Source of the DNA: Okeania sp. SIO2C9 | GTDB taxonomy: Bacteria > Cyanobacteriota > Cyanobacteriia > Cyanobacteriales > Microcoleaceae | Direction: 5' to 3' | DNA: 64,000 nt | NCBI RefSeq assembly: GCF_010672455.1 | Contig: NZ_JAAHGO010000038.1 | Location: forward strand, 1 to 64,000 | In this document: one piece after another, positions 38,906 through 48,643 of the stretch | Numbering within the stretch: the first letter of the stretch is position 1 | How the letters are laid out: the number at the start of each line of letters is the position of its first letter | Made by a program: the position numbers and the translations under genes | Notes under the pieces: model-generated | What the model was told of the DNA's origin: nothing | Database searches by the model: none | What the model saw: only the letters and a program-made list of their open reading frames with translations

Positions 38906-41900
38906 TTTTTTTTAACTGTTGAGCCATTTCAAAAGCAACCTTACCACCGAAAGAATGCCCTCCCAAAAAATAGGGACCTTGAGGCTGAATTAATTGTATT
39001 TCTCTAATATTGTGAGCAGCGATGTCCTCAACTCGTGTGTAAGGTTCTGATTCTCCATCAAGTCCAATGGATTGCAAACCATAGAACGGTTGGTCTGAAC
39101 TAAAATATCGAGCTAAGTGAGAATAGTAAATGACGTTGCCTCCACCTCCAGGCACTAAAAATAAAGGAGGCTTAGACCCAAGAGGTTGAATAGGTACAAC
39201 AGTAGACCAGGTATCAGAATCTACTGAGCGGTCGAGAATATTTGCAAGTTGTTCGATTGTCGGAGCTTTGAATAGGGTGACTAGGGGTAAATTTTTGCCA
39301 AAATACTTTTCAATGTTAGCCATTAAACGAACAGCTAAAATGGAATGACCTCCAAGATCAAAGAAATTATCCTGGATGCTCACCTGTTTAATGTTAAGAA
39401 TATCTTGCCAAATTAAAGCTAAAGTATTTTCTATAGGGGTACGGGGAGCAACAAATTCTTCCGCTTGAAGCAATGTCCGCTCGGGTTTAGGTAAAGCATT
39501 GCGGTCTACCTTACCATTAGAATTTAGGGGTATAGCATCTAATATCACAAAAGCAGATGGCACCATATACTCTGGGAATTTATCTTGTAAAAATTGGCGT
39601 AGCTTGCTAGTATCAAACGACTTTTCCTTACTAACAAAATAGGCAACTAAACGTTTGTCACCAGGGTTGTCCTCCCTGGCCACGACTACAACTTCTTTCA
39701 CCCCTGGGTATAAATTGATAACTGCTTCTATTTCTCCTGTTTCTATCCGGTATCCTCGCACTTTTACTTGCTGGTCTATGCGACCTAAAAATTCTATGTT
39801 TCCATCTGCTTGATAACGTCCTAAATCTCCTGTTTTATACAGTCTCTCTTCCCCTTCTTTCTTCCACGGATGAGGTATAAATTTTTCCCCTGTCAATTCC
39901 TCCCGGTTTAGATAGCCATTGGCAAGAGCACGTCCTCCTATGTATAGTTCTCCACTTACCCCTATCGGCACTGGTTGTAGCTCTCTACTCAGGATATACA
40001 GTTCTGCGTTAGCTATTGGCCTACCTATCGGTGGTAGTTTGGCACAACTAGCTATATCTTCTGGTACTGTGTAGGCAGACACTACATGGCTTTCTGACGG
40101 TCCATATTGATTTTGTAATCTACACTTGGGCAGTCGCACCATCAACTCTATTATGTCTGGAGTTAACTGCAATTGTTCTCCTGCTGTGATTATTTCTTTG
40201 AGTTGTGGTAAATTTTGGCTTTGAACTCCTACTGTGGCTAACTGCTGTAAAGCCACGAATGGTACAAATAACCTGTCTACCCTATTGTCCCTGAGAAATT
40301 CTATTAAAGCTACTGGGTCGCGCCTGATTTCTGAAGATACTAATACTAGAGTCCCACCTGAACACCAAGTGGAGAAAATTTCTTGGAAGGATACATCAAA
40401 ACTTATCGGTGCAAATTGTAGGGTTTTCTCTGTTGGACCGACCATGGCTGTCTGCTGTTGCCACTGTATCAGGTTCACTAAAGCTTGTTGACCCATGGCT
40501 ACTCCTTTTGGTTTTCCTGTGGAACCAGAGGTATATATTACGTAGCCTAGGTTTGAAGGTTTGACTTCATTGCTCAATTCTCTTGTGCCACAATCTGTGT
40601 TTTGATTCCAATCACTATCGACACAGATGATTTTACATGGATGTTCTGGTAAAGATTTCACTAATGATTCTTGAGTTAGCAAAATGGATACTTTGGCATC
40701 CCCTAGCATATAAGCTAAACGTTCTGCTGGATAGCTGGGGTCTAATGGCACATAAGCTCCTCCTGCTTTGAGTATCGCTAATAAACTGATTACCATCTCT
40801 AGTGAACGCTGGATACAAATGCCTACTAGCACGTCTGGTTTTACTCCCAACTGTTGCAAGTGGTGAGCTAGTTGGTTGGCTTTGCTATCTAATTGAGAGT
40901 ATGTTAGCTGTTTTCCTTCAAATTCTACTGCTACTGCTGAAGGTGTTTTTTCTACCTGAGCTGTTAATAATTCATGGATACATTTGTCGCGAGGATAGTC
41001 TGTTTTTGTATTGTTCCATTCTACTAGTAACTGTTGTTGTTCTTTGACGGTGAGTAATAACAGTAAGCTAATGGGTTGTTCTGGTTCCTTAACTATTTCC
41101 TCCAATAATGTTTGATAGTGTGACAGCATACCTTTAATTGTATCTGCCTTAAATAAGTCTCGGTTATATGTACACCATACCTTTAATTGTTCTTCTTCCT
41201 GCCACAGATGTAACTCCAAATCCATCCGTACTGTCTTCTCAACTCCAGCCATTGGATATAAACTCATTTCTAAGTTTGGCAGGCTAAAGCTTGATACCAA
41301 TGCCTCAGCTTGCTGAAACCCAAACATCACTTGAAATAGAGGATTATGCTGCAAAGAACGCTCTGGTTGCAATTCCTCTACCAATTTCTCAAAGGGTATA
41401 TCTTGGTGACTATAAGCTTCTATTGCTGTCTGCCGAACTCTATTCAATACTTCTAGGAAACTAGGTTCTCCCTCAAGGTTTGTGTACATCACTAGAGAAT
41501 TAACAAAAAAACCAATCAACCCCTGAATTTCTTGGCGGGTACGGTTGGCGATCGGCGAACCAACTACTATCTTTTCCTGACCACTATAACGATATAGTAA
41601 CACTTGAAAAGCTGCCAACAAAGTTATAAATGGAGTCACGCCTTGCTGCTGACTAAGTTCGTTTAATTTTGCTGTCAGTTTTGCTGATAAGTTGAATATT
41701 TGCTCCTCACCCCGAAATGTTTGTCTCGCAGGTCGGGGATAATCTGTTGGTAGTTGCAGTTGAGGGATATCTCTGAGTTTTTGCTTCCAATAGTCTAGTT
41801 GTGTTTGCATAGCTGACCCTTGCAACCAGTTTCGTTGCCAAATAGCGAAGTCAGCATATTGCACTGGTAGTTCTTGCAATGCTAATTGTTGGTCTGTGAC

Positions 41901-42590
41901 TAGAGCTTGATAACAAGCTGCAAGTTCTTCTGCAAATACTTTCATCGACCAACCATCTGCAGCAATATGATGTAATATTACTACCAGGATATGTTCGTTT
42001 TTACCAAGCTTGAAAATCTTTGCTCGTATTGGCGGGTCTTGTTCTATATTAAACTGCTGCTGATTTTCCTGTTGAAGTAACTGTAGGAGTTTAGTGTTCT
42101 GTGGAGATGATGTCAACCCACTCAAGTCTACTATTGGCAGTTCTAGTTCATAAGAAGAATGGATTACTTGTACGGGAGCATCATTAATTTCCTTAAATGT
42201 AGTTCTGAGAGTTTCGTGACGAACTATTAGCTGGTTAAGACTCCGCTTTAGAGCTTCTAGCTGTAGTTCACCTCTTAGATGCAACGTTAATGGCATATTG
42301 TAGGCGTTGCTGACTATGCCAAATTGTTCTAAAATCCACAATCGTTGCTGGGCAAATGATAATGTGGGAAAATTACCGCTTCGCTCTATAGGTTTGAGTG
42401 GAAGTTCATCATCATCTAAATTAGCTTGTTGTAAAAAAGTGATAATTTCTTGCTTACGCTCGGTTAGTTGAGTACGTAGTTCTGATGTCAAAACTCCCTC
42501 TGGAGCCTTACAACGTAATCTCCCATCCTCAACCCAGAGCTTAACATCTTGATTAACCAGTTCTGATAAAAAATTCTCTAGTGTTTTCAA
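38850..42590 (-). CDS. NRPS module C-A-PCP-TE (last module, TE frameshifted)
   Basis: The 1246-residue reading starts with TTG at 42590, which overlaps the upstream stop by 4 bp. Order: TubC-type docking domain (1-50); condensation domain with HHIAADG (~207); adenylation domain with YTSGSTGKPKG (~690), SFDVSFQE, ITAGEQL and QYGPSES; PCP with LGGHSILA (~1080); thioesterase start with GHSFGG (~1213). Residues read from the A domain give the code DVQFIAQVV, one change from the proline code DVQFIAHVV, so proline or a close analogue is the best guess. The frame ends 12 residues after a one-base shift; a 7-A run would restore the rest of the TE. It acts in the cytoplasm as the release module. Confidence 0.85.
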   Translation of the reverse strand: MKTLENFLSELVNQDVKLWVEDGRLRCKAPEGVLTSELRTQLTERKQEIITFLQQANLDDDELPLKPIERSGNFPTLSFAQQRLWILEQFGIVSNAYNMPLTLHLRGELQLEALKRSLNQLIVRHETLRTTFKEINDAPVQVIHSSYELELPIVDLSGLTSSPQNTKLLQLLQQENQQQFNIEQDPPIRAKIFKLGKNEHILVVILHHIAADGWSMKVFAEELAACYQALVTDQQLALQELPVQYADFAIWQRNWLQGSAMQTQLDYWKQKLRDIPQLQLPTDYPRPARQTFRGEEQIFNLSAKLTAKLNELSQQQGVTPFITLLAAFQVLLYRYSGQEKIVVGSPIANRTRQEIQGLIGFFVNSLVMYTNLEGEPSFLEVLNRVRQTAIEAYSHQDIPFEKLVEELQPERSLQHNPLFQVMFGFQQAEALVSSFSLPNLEMSLYPMAGVEKTVRMDLELHLWQEEEQLKVWCTYNRDLFKADTIKGMLSHYQTLLEEIVKEPEQPISLLLLLTVKEQQQLLVEWNNTKTDYPRDKCIHELLTAQVEKTPSAVAVEFEGKQLTYSQLDSKANQLAHHLQQLGVKPDVLVGICIQRSLEMVISLLAILKAGGAYVPLDPSYPAERLAYMLGDAKVSILLTQESLVKSLPEHPCKIICVDSDWNQNTDCGTRELSNEVKPSNLGYVIYTSGSTGKPKGVAMGQQALVNLIQWQQQTAMVGPTEKTLQFAPISFDVSFQEIFSTWCSGGTLVLVSSEIRRDPVALIEFLRDNRVDRLFVPFVALQQLATVGVQSQNLPQLKEIITAGEQLQLTPDIIELMVRLPKCRLQNQYGPSESHVVSAYTVPEDIASCAKLPPIGRPIANAELYILSRELQPVPIGVSGELYIGGRALANGYLNREELTGEKFIPHPWKKEGEERLYKTGDLGRYQADGNIEFLGRIDQQVKVRGYRIETGEIEAVINLYPGVKEVVVVAREDNPGDKRLVAYFVSKEKSFDTSKLRQFLQDKFPEYMVPSAFVILDAIPLNSNGKVDRNALPKPERTLLQAEEFVAPRTPIENTLALIWQDILNIKQVSIQDNFFDLGGHSILAVRLMANIEKYFGKNLPLVTLFKAPTIEQLANILDRSVDSDTWSTVVPIQPLGSKPPLFLVPGGGGNVIYYSHLARYFSSDQPFYGLQSIGLDGESEPYTRVEDIAAHNIREIQLIQPQGPYFLGGHSFGGKVAFEMAQQLKKTGSRSSSISNYRYSCTIG

Positions 42591-45500
42591 AGCTCAATTT
42601 CCTCCCATTTTTCTTGATCGTTAGAAACAGTTTGTAGTTGTTTAGCTAAAGACAATGGACTATTGCGGTTAGCCTCTATTTCAGTGCTTAACTCAGCAAC
42701 AGTTGGATTTTCAAACAATTTGCCTAAAGGTAACTTCACATTCAAAGTTTCTCGCACTTGGAAAACTACTTGAGTCATCTTCATAGAGTCACCCCTCAAC
42801 TCAAAGAAGTTATCGTGAATACCCACACTAGAGATGCTCAAAACTTCCTGAAAAATAGCCACAAGCTGACGCTCCGTTTGATTTCTGGGTTGAGTCTGTT
42901 GGCGATCACTAGAACTGCCACTACCTAGCAACCTGCCTCGATCTATTTCTCCAGTCTCAGTTTCTGGCATTTGTTCCAGTTGCACCCACTGGCAATGAGT
43001 CAATTGACCAAAGCGATCACGCACCTGCCACTCTGGTAGCAAAATTTTAGCCCATTCATCAGTTTTATTAACTGTTGTCAAATATCCCGTCAACTGTTGT
43101 AAATTTTCACATTCCCCACAATAGTTTTTAATCAGAGGTTTACTACCATCCAAACCTACCATAAGATGATTCTCACCATGACCTAAAGCAGCTAACAAAG
43201 AATACATCCCTTGTAATGGTGAAATTCCATAGTAACCCTTGGCACGACTGAGTTCTTTCATTTGATAACCTTGACTCATACCCGTCTCATCCCACATACT
43301 CCATGCCAAGCAATAGCTTTGTAGATTACTATGAGTTCTTTGATAATCACAGAAAGATGTTTGAAAACTATGAGCTGCGGCATAAGCACCCACACTTGCT
43401 CCCCCAAAGAAACCATTCACTGAAGCAAAATGGATGAATAAAGCATCGTCATTCTCTTTGAGCAATTGATGCAATACCCAACTACCCAATACTTTCGGTC
43501 GCAATACTTTTGCTACAGTTGCTTGGGTTTCTGCCAATAGCAGTTGCTCCTCTAAAACTCCAGCTAAATGAATTACTCCATCTAACTTGCCTCCCCATTT
43601 TGATAGCGCTTCAGTTACTATCTGTTGCAACTGAGATAAATTACAGATATCTACAGCTTGATAAGTGAGTGTCCCTAACTGCTGTAATTTTTGATATGCC
43701 TGAATTTTTTCTGAAATCCTATCCCCTGTTGCTGTTGCTGCCAGAATATTTTTATCTGGTAGGGGGGTTCTACCCACTAAGATTACTTTTGCTTGGTAAT
43801 GCTCTAACAGATATTTGGCAACTTCTCTACCTATTCCTCCTAAACCTCCACTCAGCAGATAAATACCACCTTGCTTAAAAGGTAATTGTTTTCGGAGTTT
43901 TGCTGCCAAATTCACTGGTTCTATACCAGACACAAAGCGTTTTCCTTCTCGGTATGCTACTTCTGCTGCTGGAGAAACATCAAGCAATTCTTGCCATAAG
44001 TAACTACCATTTATCTTCACCGCTGCTACAGGTAAATCAATGTGACGACACCTTAACCATGGTATTTCCTGGGGTATACTTTTCAGTAAGCCTAAGACTG
44101 TGGATTTTTCATAAGCTATTTTATCTGTTGGTAAGACTGAATGACTATGACTGCTAACATATACTAACTGTACCTGATGTTCGCTGCCTTGAATTTTTTC
44201 TAGTTCTTGAATTAAATATAATAAACTATAAATTCCTTGGTTATAGGATTTTTCTAGACTTTCTATACTGTTAATTTCTCCGGTGTACTCTTGATAATTA
44301 CTTATATGTAATATCCTACTAATAGGTATTTTTGTAACTGCTATAGACTCAAATAATTGTTGATAATTTTTGAAGTTTTCTGGAGCAATAGTATAGTTGC
44401 GATCGCTAAATTGAACATATTCTGAACCCAAAGAAACTAAAACCGTTTTTTGATTACACTGTTCTAATTTTTCCGACAAAAAACTTCCTAATCCTAAGTT
44501 ATCAGTAAAGATTAAAGTTATACCTATTTGAGTCTGAATAGGAAAAATACTAGCTTCTTTCTGTCGCCAATTTTGGCAGTAAAACCAGTTTGGTATTGTC
44601 TTATTATTCTCTAGTAAAATATCAATTTTTTTGATCGTTTCTTGGTATTCCTTATCCAAGAGCATCTTTTTCAGTCTTCCACGTTGAATTTTACCACTTG
44701 TTGTCTTGGGAAATTCCGCTGTAGATATCGGTATTATATGAACAGGAGCAATTCCTATTTGAGATGATATTTCTCCCCGAATTGTTTTGATTAATTCTAT
44801 ATTATCTTCTAGTTTCGGCTGTTTTGGCGTGAAGAAAATCGATAATCCTTCTGTACCAGTTTCTTGTTGATAAAAACTTATTGCTCCTGCAAAAGTTGGT
44901 TCTACTCCCTCTACATTATTAACTATATCCTCAATTTCGTAGCAATAATAGTTAACTCCATTGATAATAATTAACTCTTTTTCTCGACCTGTTAATACCA
45001 GTTTTCCATCCAGGATAAAACCCAAATCTCCACTATTAAACCAGCCATCTCCGACAAAAGCTTCCAAATTTGCTTGAGGATTATTTAGGTAACCTGGAGT
45101 TACTACTTTTCCTTTGATTTGGAATCGACCAATCACACCTTCTGGTAATAGTTTATTGTTCTCATCAGTAATACGAATTTGAACTCCTGGTACAGGACTC
45201 CCTAAATCTATGAATTCTATTACATCTGTATCAGTTGCTTCCCCTTTAACCAACTTTCCCCCAATGGATGATTTTCGGATGGGATGGATGCCTGATTCAC
45301 AATCAAACTGATTTTGGTAAGTCATACAGGTACAGACTTCTGCCATGCCAAAAGCTGGCTGCATTGCTTGAGAAGGTACTCCAAATGAAGCCACTGATTT
45401 TAAAAATTCTCGAACTACTTTGGGAGTTACTTGTTCTCCTGCATTCATAAAGAATTTCACTGAAGACAAATCCCAACTTAAATGAGGTACTTTTGAGATC

Positions 45501-48500
45501 GTATCACTTACTAACTTGAATCCAAAATTTGGCGTCCAGGTATGGGAAACTCGATATTTTTCTATTAAATCTAACCAAATAGTCGGATTTGCTAACACCA
45601 CATCTGTTGCCACTTCTATTTGCTGACACCCTAGATAAGTATTTTTGAAGTGACTGGTAAGAATGGGAACTACATGATCTACTGGCAACCAATTCAGAGA
45701 AATATCTTCTGCTTGATATCCATTAAATTGTTGAGCTGCATGAATATGAGTGATAATTCCTTGATGAGTTTCTTGAATGCATTTTGGTACTCCTGTGCTA
45801 CCTGAAGTTAATTGTAAGAAAGCCACATCATCAGGCTGACTATGGTAAATTTCTTGGGTAGCTGGATAATTTCTCATCTTTTGTACCGACAAAACCTGTA
45901 CTCCTGACATTGGTAGTATTTCTGGCAGATTTTGCAGTTGTTCCAGAAGAGATTCACTGGCTAATATTGCTGGATGTTCTAGTAGTTCCCAGGTATTGTA
46001 TAATTTTTTGACTACAGCATTTTGTTGTTGATAAGTTTTGGCTACAGCTACGGTGACTGGTTGAATTCCACCTAGAATACATCCCCAGAGTGCAGAAAAA
46101 TAGTTTCGCAGGCATTCAATTTGCAGTATGATTCTGTCTCCTGCTTTTAAACCTTGGTTATGCAAACCGTTCAATATACATTTTGCTTCTGTCAACAAAC
46201 TACTATAAGTTTGAGATACTTGTTGTTTATCGGAGAGGATATAGACTATTTCTTTGTGTTGATATTGAGTTGCTGTTTGAATTAGAGCTTCAGTTAAGGT
46301 TAAAACTGCATCTTCTGGAATTGTTAATTGACCTCCATCAATGAAAGCAGATATATCTGTTCCTTGGTGTTCTGGTTGAGATGTTACTTTTACTTCAGAT
46401 GAAACTTTGTTTATTGTAGCTGAGGAGTTTACTTTTATTTTTTCTTCAGGAAGTAAATCTAATATATGAAGTGGTGGTATTACTTGGCTTGGCTTCGGCA
46501 ATACCACTACTGCTGCTTTTTCTATTTGTGGATGAGAGGTTACTTTTTCTTCCCATTTGTCTCTTAACTGGGAATCTATTACTTCCAAACTTGCTAAAGT
46601 TTTTTCGTCTATTTGCCCTGATGCTGTTAGGGGTAATGCTGATACCTGTACATAATCATCCGGCTGCATATTCCTTGGTAACTGTAATTTTAGTTGAGCC
46701 AGAATTGATTCTGTGGATAAAGCTTTTGATACTTCTAGATAAGCTACTAGCTGTTCCTCTCTTACTAATACATGGCAGTCTTTTACTTCTGGATGCGATC
46801 GTAAAGCAATTTCAATTTCTTCAAGATTAATTCGCTTCCCTTTTACTCTTACTAACTTATGAATATTACCCTTCCATTCCAGGAAACCATTTGGTAATCT
46901 CCTACCCCACTGTTGGGTTGTTCTTATTAGACCTAGTTGGGGATGTTCGTAGATATCACAAGAATTTACAAGTCCCTCCGATGCAGCTATATATATTTCT
47001 CCATCTACACCAACCGGAGTTAGTTGTTTTTTACCATCCAGGACATAAAAAGGTAAGTTATCTGACCACAATGGAGAAATACAATTGTTATTGTCTGAGT
47101 TTTGACTTATTTCTAATAGCTGCTGTTGTGCTGCTACCGTTAACAATGGTAATTGAGCTACTCTTTGTTCTGGATTAGTTGCAATCTCTTCTAACAATGT
47201 TTGGACATGACCTAACCAACGCTTAATCGTCGCATCTTCAAATAAAGCCTGATTATAATCTAAATTGAACAACAATTCATCTTCTGTTTCTGTAATATCC
47301 AGAACCATATCGTAGGGAACAAACTTTTTAGGAATTGGTATCAACTTAGTTTTCAATCCATATAGATTTGGCCTACTTCTCATGCGGTCTAGGTTAAATA
47401 ATGTTGATACTAAAATCGGTCTACTTAGGTCTCTCTCAAGATTAAGTTTACTCAATAATTGCGGAAATGGATAGTCTTGATTTTGATAATCCTCTAGTAA
47501 AATTCCCCTGATTTTGATTAAAAATTCTGAAAAAGTCAGAGACTCATCAATATTACTCCTAATGGGCAACACATTATTGCAGTAACCTATCATATTTTCA
47601 CTTCCTGCCAAACCACGCCCTCTTGCTGGAGTACCTACTACTATATCTATATCGCCTGTAAGTTTACTTAAGAAAATTTTATAGATTGCCAGAAGGGACA
47701 TAAACAGGGTACAACCTTTCTGCTTACTAACTTTTTTTATTTGTTCAAGCAACTTACCATCTAACTTGAGAGTTTGTCTACTACCCCTATAAGTCATTAT
47801 TGGTGGACGTTGGCGATCCCTAGGCAAATCCAGAACTGGAATTGAACCAGAAAATTTATTTAACCAGTATAGTTCGCTACCAGCCATTTCCTCTGTCTGG
47901 CTAATTTGATTTTGCCACTCTATATATTCTCTAAATTGCATCGGTTTTTCTAATTGGCAGACTTTCTCTTCACATTGGGCTGAGTAAAAAGCTGCTATTT
48001 CCTGGAGAATTATTTCTATGGACAAACCATCATTAATAATATGATGAATTCTTAAAACTAGCCGATGCAGTTTCTCTTCTAATTTCAGAATATAAACTCG
48101 CCATAGAGGAGCTTCCTCAAGATTAAATGGTTTTTGAATTTCTCCCTCCAGCCATTCTGTAACTTGAGCCTCGCGATCGCTAACTGACAAGTCTGAGAAA
48201 TTAATCAAGGGAACCTCGATTTTTACCTCCGGTAAAACTTCCTGAAAATCTCCCTCAGAAGATATTCTTGTCCTTAGAGCTTCATGACGTTCTACAATCT
48301 TTTTGATTGCTTGCTCCATTGCATTGATATTAAATATTCCCTCCAACTGTAGACACACTTGGTCAATATAAGCTTGTTTACTATTCTCATCAACCTGGTC
48401 TAAAAACCAAAATTGTTTTTGAGCTTCAGTCAGAGGAACAATTACTGGCTGCAACCTTGGAGTTTCCTGAAATTCAATTTGGGGGAGCAACTGTAAAATC

Positions 48501-48643
48501 TCTGTTTTATGTTGCTTTAATGTCGCTAATATTGAGTCTGTTAACTTGTCTTTGGGAGCATCATAGAATAGTTGTCCATTTTCACTCCAAAGTTGCCAAC
48601 CTTGATGATGAATATCTTGTAAAAACTCAACTAAATTCTTCAT
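42587..48643 (-). CDS. NRPS module C-(pseudo-A)-A-KR-PCP for an alpha-hydroxy acid
   Basis: A 2018-residue protein whose ATG overlaps the upstream stop (ATGA). Order: TubC docking domain (1-52); C domain with HHIINDG (~202); a vestigial A-subdomain segment (about 540-700, ending LTASGQID); a full adenylation core (LTSGSTGVPKC at ~948, LPVDHVVPIL, NAGEQVT, GDGWFNSGDLG); a ketoreductase (GGLGGIG at ~1600, FASVNGFFGG, YAAAHSF); a second short pseudo-A piece (ETGEIDRGRL); and PCP (LRGDSMKM, ~1949). The acidic residue normally at A-domain position 235 seems to be Val, as in modules that select alpha-keto acids. This layout matches keto-acid modules of depsipeptide synthetases, where KR reduces the loaded keto acid to the hydroxy acid. 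The exact side chain is not predicted. Confidence 0.85.
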   Translation of the reverse strand: MKNLVEFLQDIHHQGWQLWSENGQLFYDAPKDKLTDSILATLKQHKTEILQLLPQIEFQETPRLQPVIVPLTEAQKQFWFLDQVDENSKQAYIDQVCLQLEGIFNINAMEQAIKKIVERHEALRTRISSEGDFQEVLPEVKIEVPLINFSDLSVSDREAQVTEWLEGEIQKPFNLEEAPLWRVYILKLEEKLHRLVLRIHHIINDGLSIEIILQEIAAFYSAQCEEKVCQLEKPMQFREYIEWQNQISQTEEMAGSELYWLNKFSGSIPVLDLPRDRQRPPIMTYRGSRQTLKLDGKLLEQIKKVSKQKGCTLFMSLLAIYKIFLSKLTGDIDIVVGTPARGRGLAGSENMIGYCNNVLPIRSNIDESLTFSEFLIKIRGILLEDYQNQDYPFPQLLSKLNLERDLSRPILVSTLFNLDRMRSRPNLYGLKTKLIPIPKKFVPYDMVLDITETEDELLFNLDYNQALFEDATIKRWLGHVQTLLEEIATNPEQRVAQLPLLTVAAQQQLLEISQNSDNNNCISPLWSDNLPFYVLDGKKQLTPVGVDGEIYIAASEGLVNSCDIYEHPQLGLIRTTQQWGRRLPNGFLEWKGNIHKLVRVKGKRINLEEIEIALRSHPEVKDCHVLVREEQLVAYLEVSKALSTESILAQLKLQLPRNMQPDDYVQVSALPLTASGQIDEKTLASLEVIDSQLRDKWEEKVTSHPQIEKAAVVVLPKPSQVIPPLHILDLLPEEKIKVNSSATINKVSSEVKVTSQPEHQGTDISAFIDGGQLTIPEDAVLTLTEALIQTATQYQHKEIVYILSDKQQVSQTYSSLLTEAKCILNGLHNQGLKAGDRIILQIECLRNYFSALWGCILGGIQPVTVAVAKTYQQQNAVVKKLYNTWELLEHPAILASESLLEQLQNLPEILPMSGVQVLSVQKMRNYPATQEIYHSQPDDVAFLQLTSGSTGVPKCIQETHQGIITHIHAAQQFNGYQAEDISLNWLPVDHVVPILTSHFKNTYLGCQQIEVATDVVLANPTIWLDLIEKYRVSHTWTPNFGFKLVSDTISKVPHLSWDLSSVKFFMNAGEQVTPKVVREFLKSVASFGVPSQAMQPAFGMAEVCTCMTYQNQFDCESGIHPIRKSSIGGKLVKGEATDTDVIEFIDLGSPVPGVQIRITDENNKLLPEGVIGRFQIKGKVVTPGYLNNPQANLEAFVGDGWFNSGDLGFILDGKLVLTGREKELIIINGVNYYCYEIEDIVNNVEGVEPTFAGAISFYQQETGTEGLSIFFTPKQPKLEDNIELIKTIRGEISSQIGIAPVHIIPISTAEFPKTTSGKIQRGRLKKMLLDKEYQETIKKIDILLENNKTIPNWFYCQNWRQKEASIFPIQTQIGITLIFTDNLGLGSFLSEKLEQCNQKTVLVSLGSEYVQFSDRNYTIAPENFKNYQQLFESIAVTKIPISRILHISNYQEYTGEINSIESLEKSYNQGIYSLLYLIQELEKIQGSEHQVQLVYVSSHSHSVLPTDKIAYEKSTVLGLLKSIPQEIPWLRCRHIDLPVAAVKINGSYLWQELLDVSPAAEVAYREGKRFVSGIEPVNLAAKLRKQLPFKQGGIYLLSGGLGGIGREVAKYLLEHYQAKVILVGRTPLPDKNILAATATGDRISEKIQAYQKLQQLGTLTYQAVDICNLSQLQQIVTEALSKWGGKLDGVIHLAGVLEEQLLLAETQATVAKVLRPKVLGSWVLHQLLKENDDALFIHFASVNGFFGGASVGAYAAAHSFQTSFCDYQRTHSNLQSYCLAWSMWDETGMSQGYQMKELSRAKGYYGISPLQGMYSLLAALGHGENHLMVGLDGSKPLIKNYCGECENLQQLTGYLTTVNKTDEWAKILLPEWQVRDRFGQLTHCQWVQLEQMPETETGEIDRGRLLGSGSSSDRQQTQPRNQTERQLVAIFQEVLSISSVGIHDNFFELRGDSMKMTQVVFQVRETLNVKLPLGKLFENPTVAELSTEIEANRNSPLSLAKQLQTVSNDQEKWEEIEL

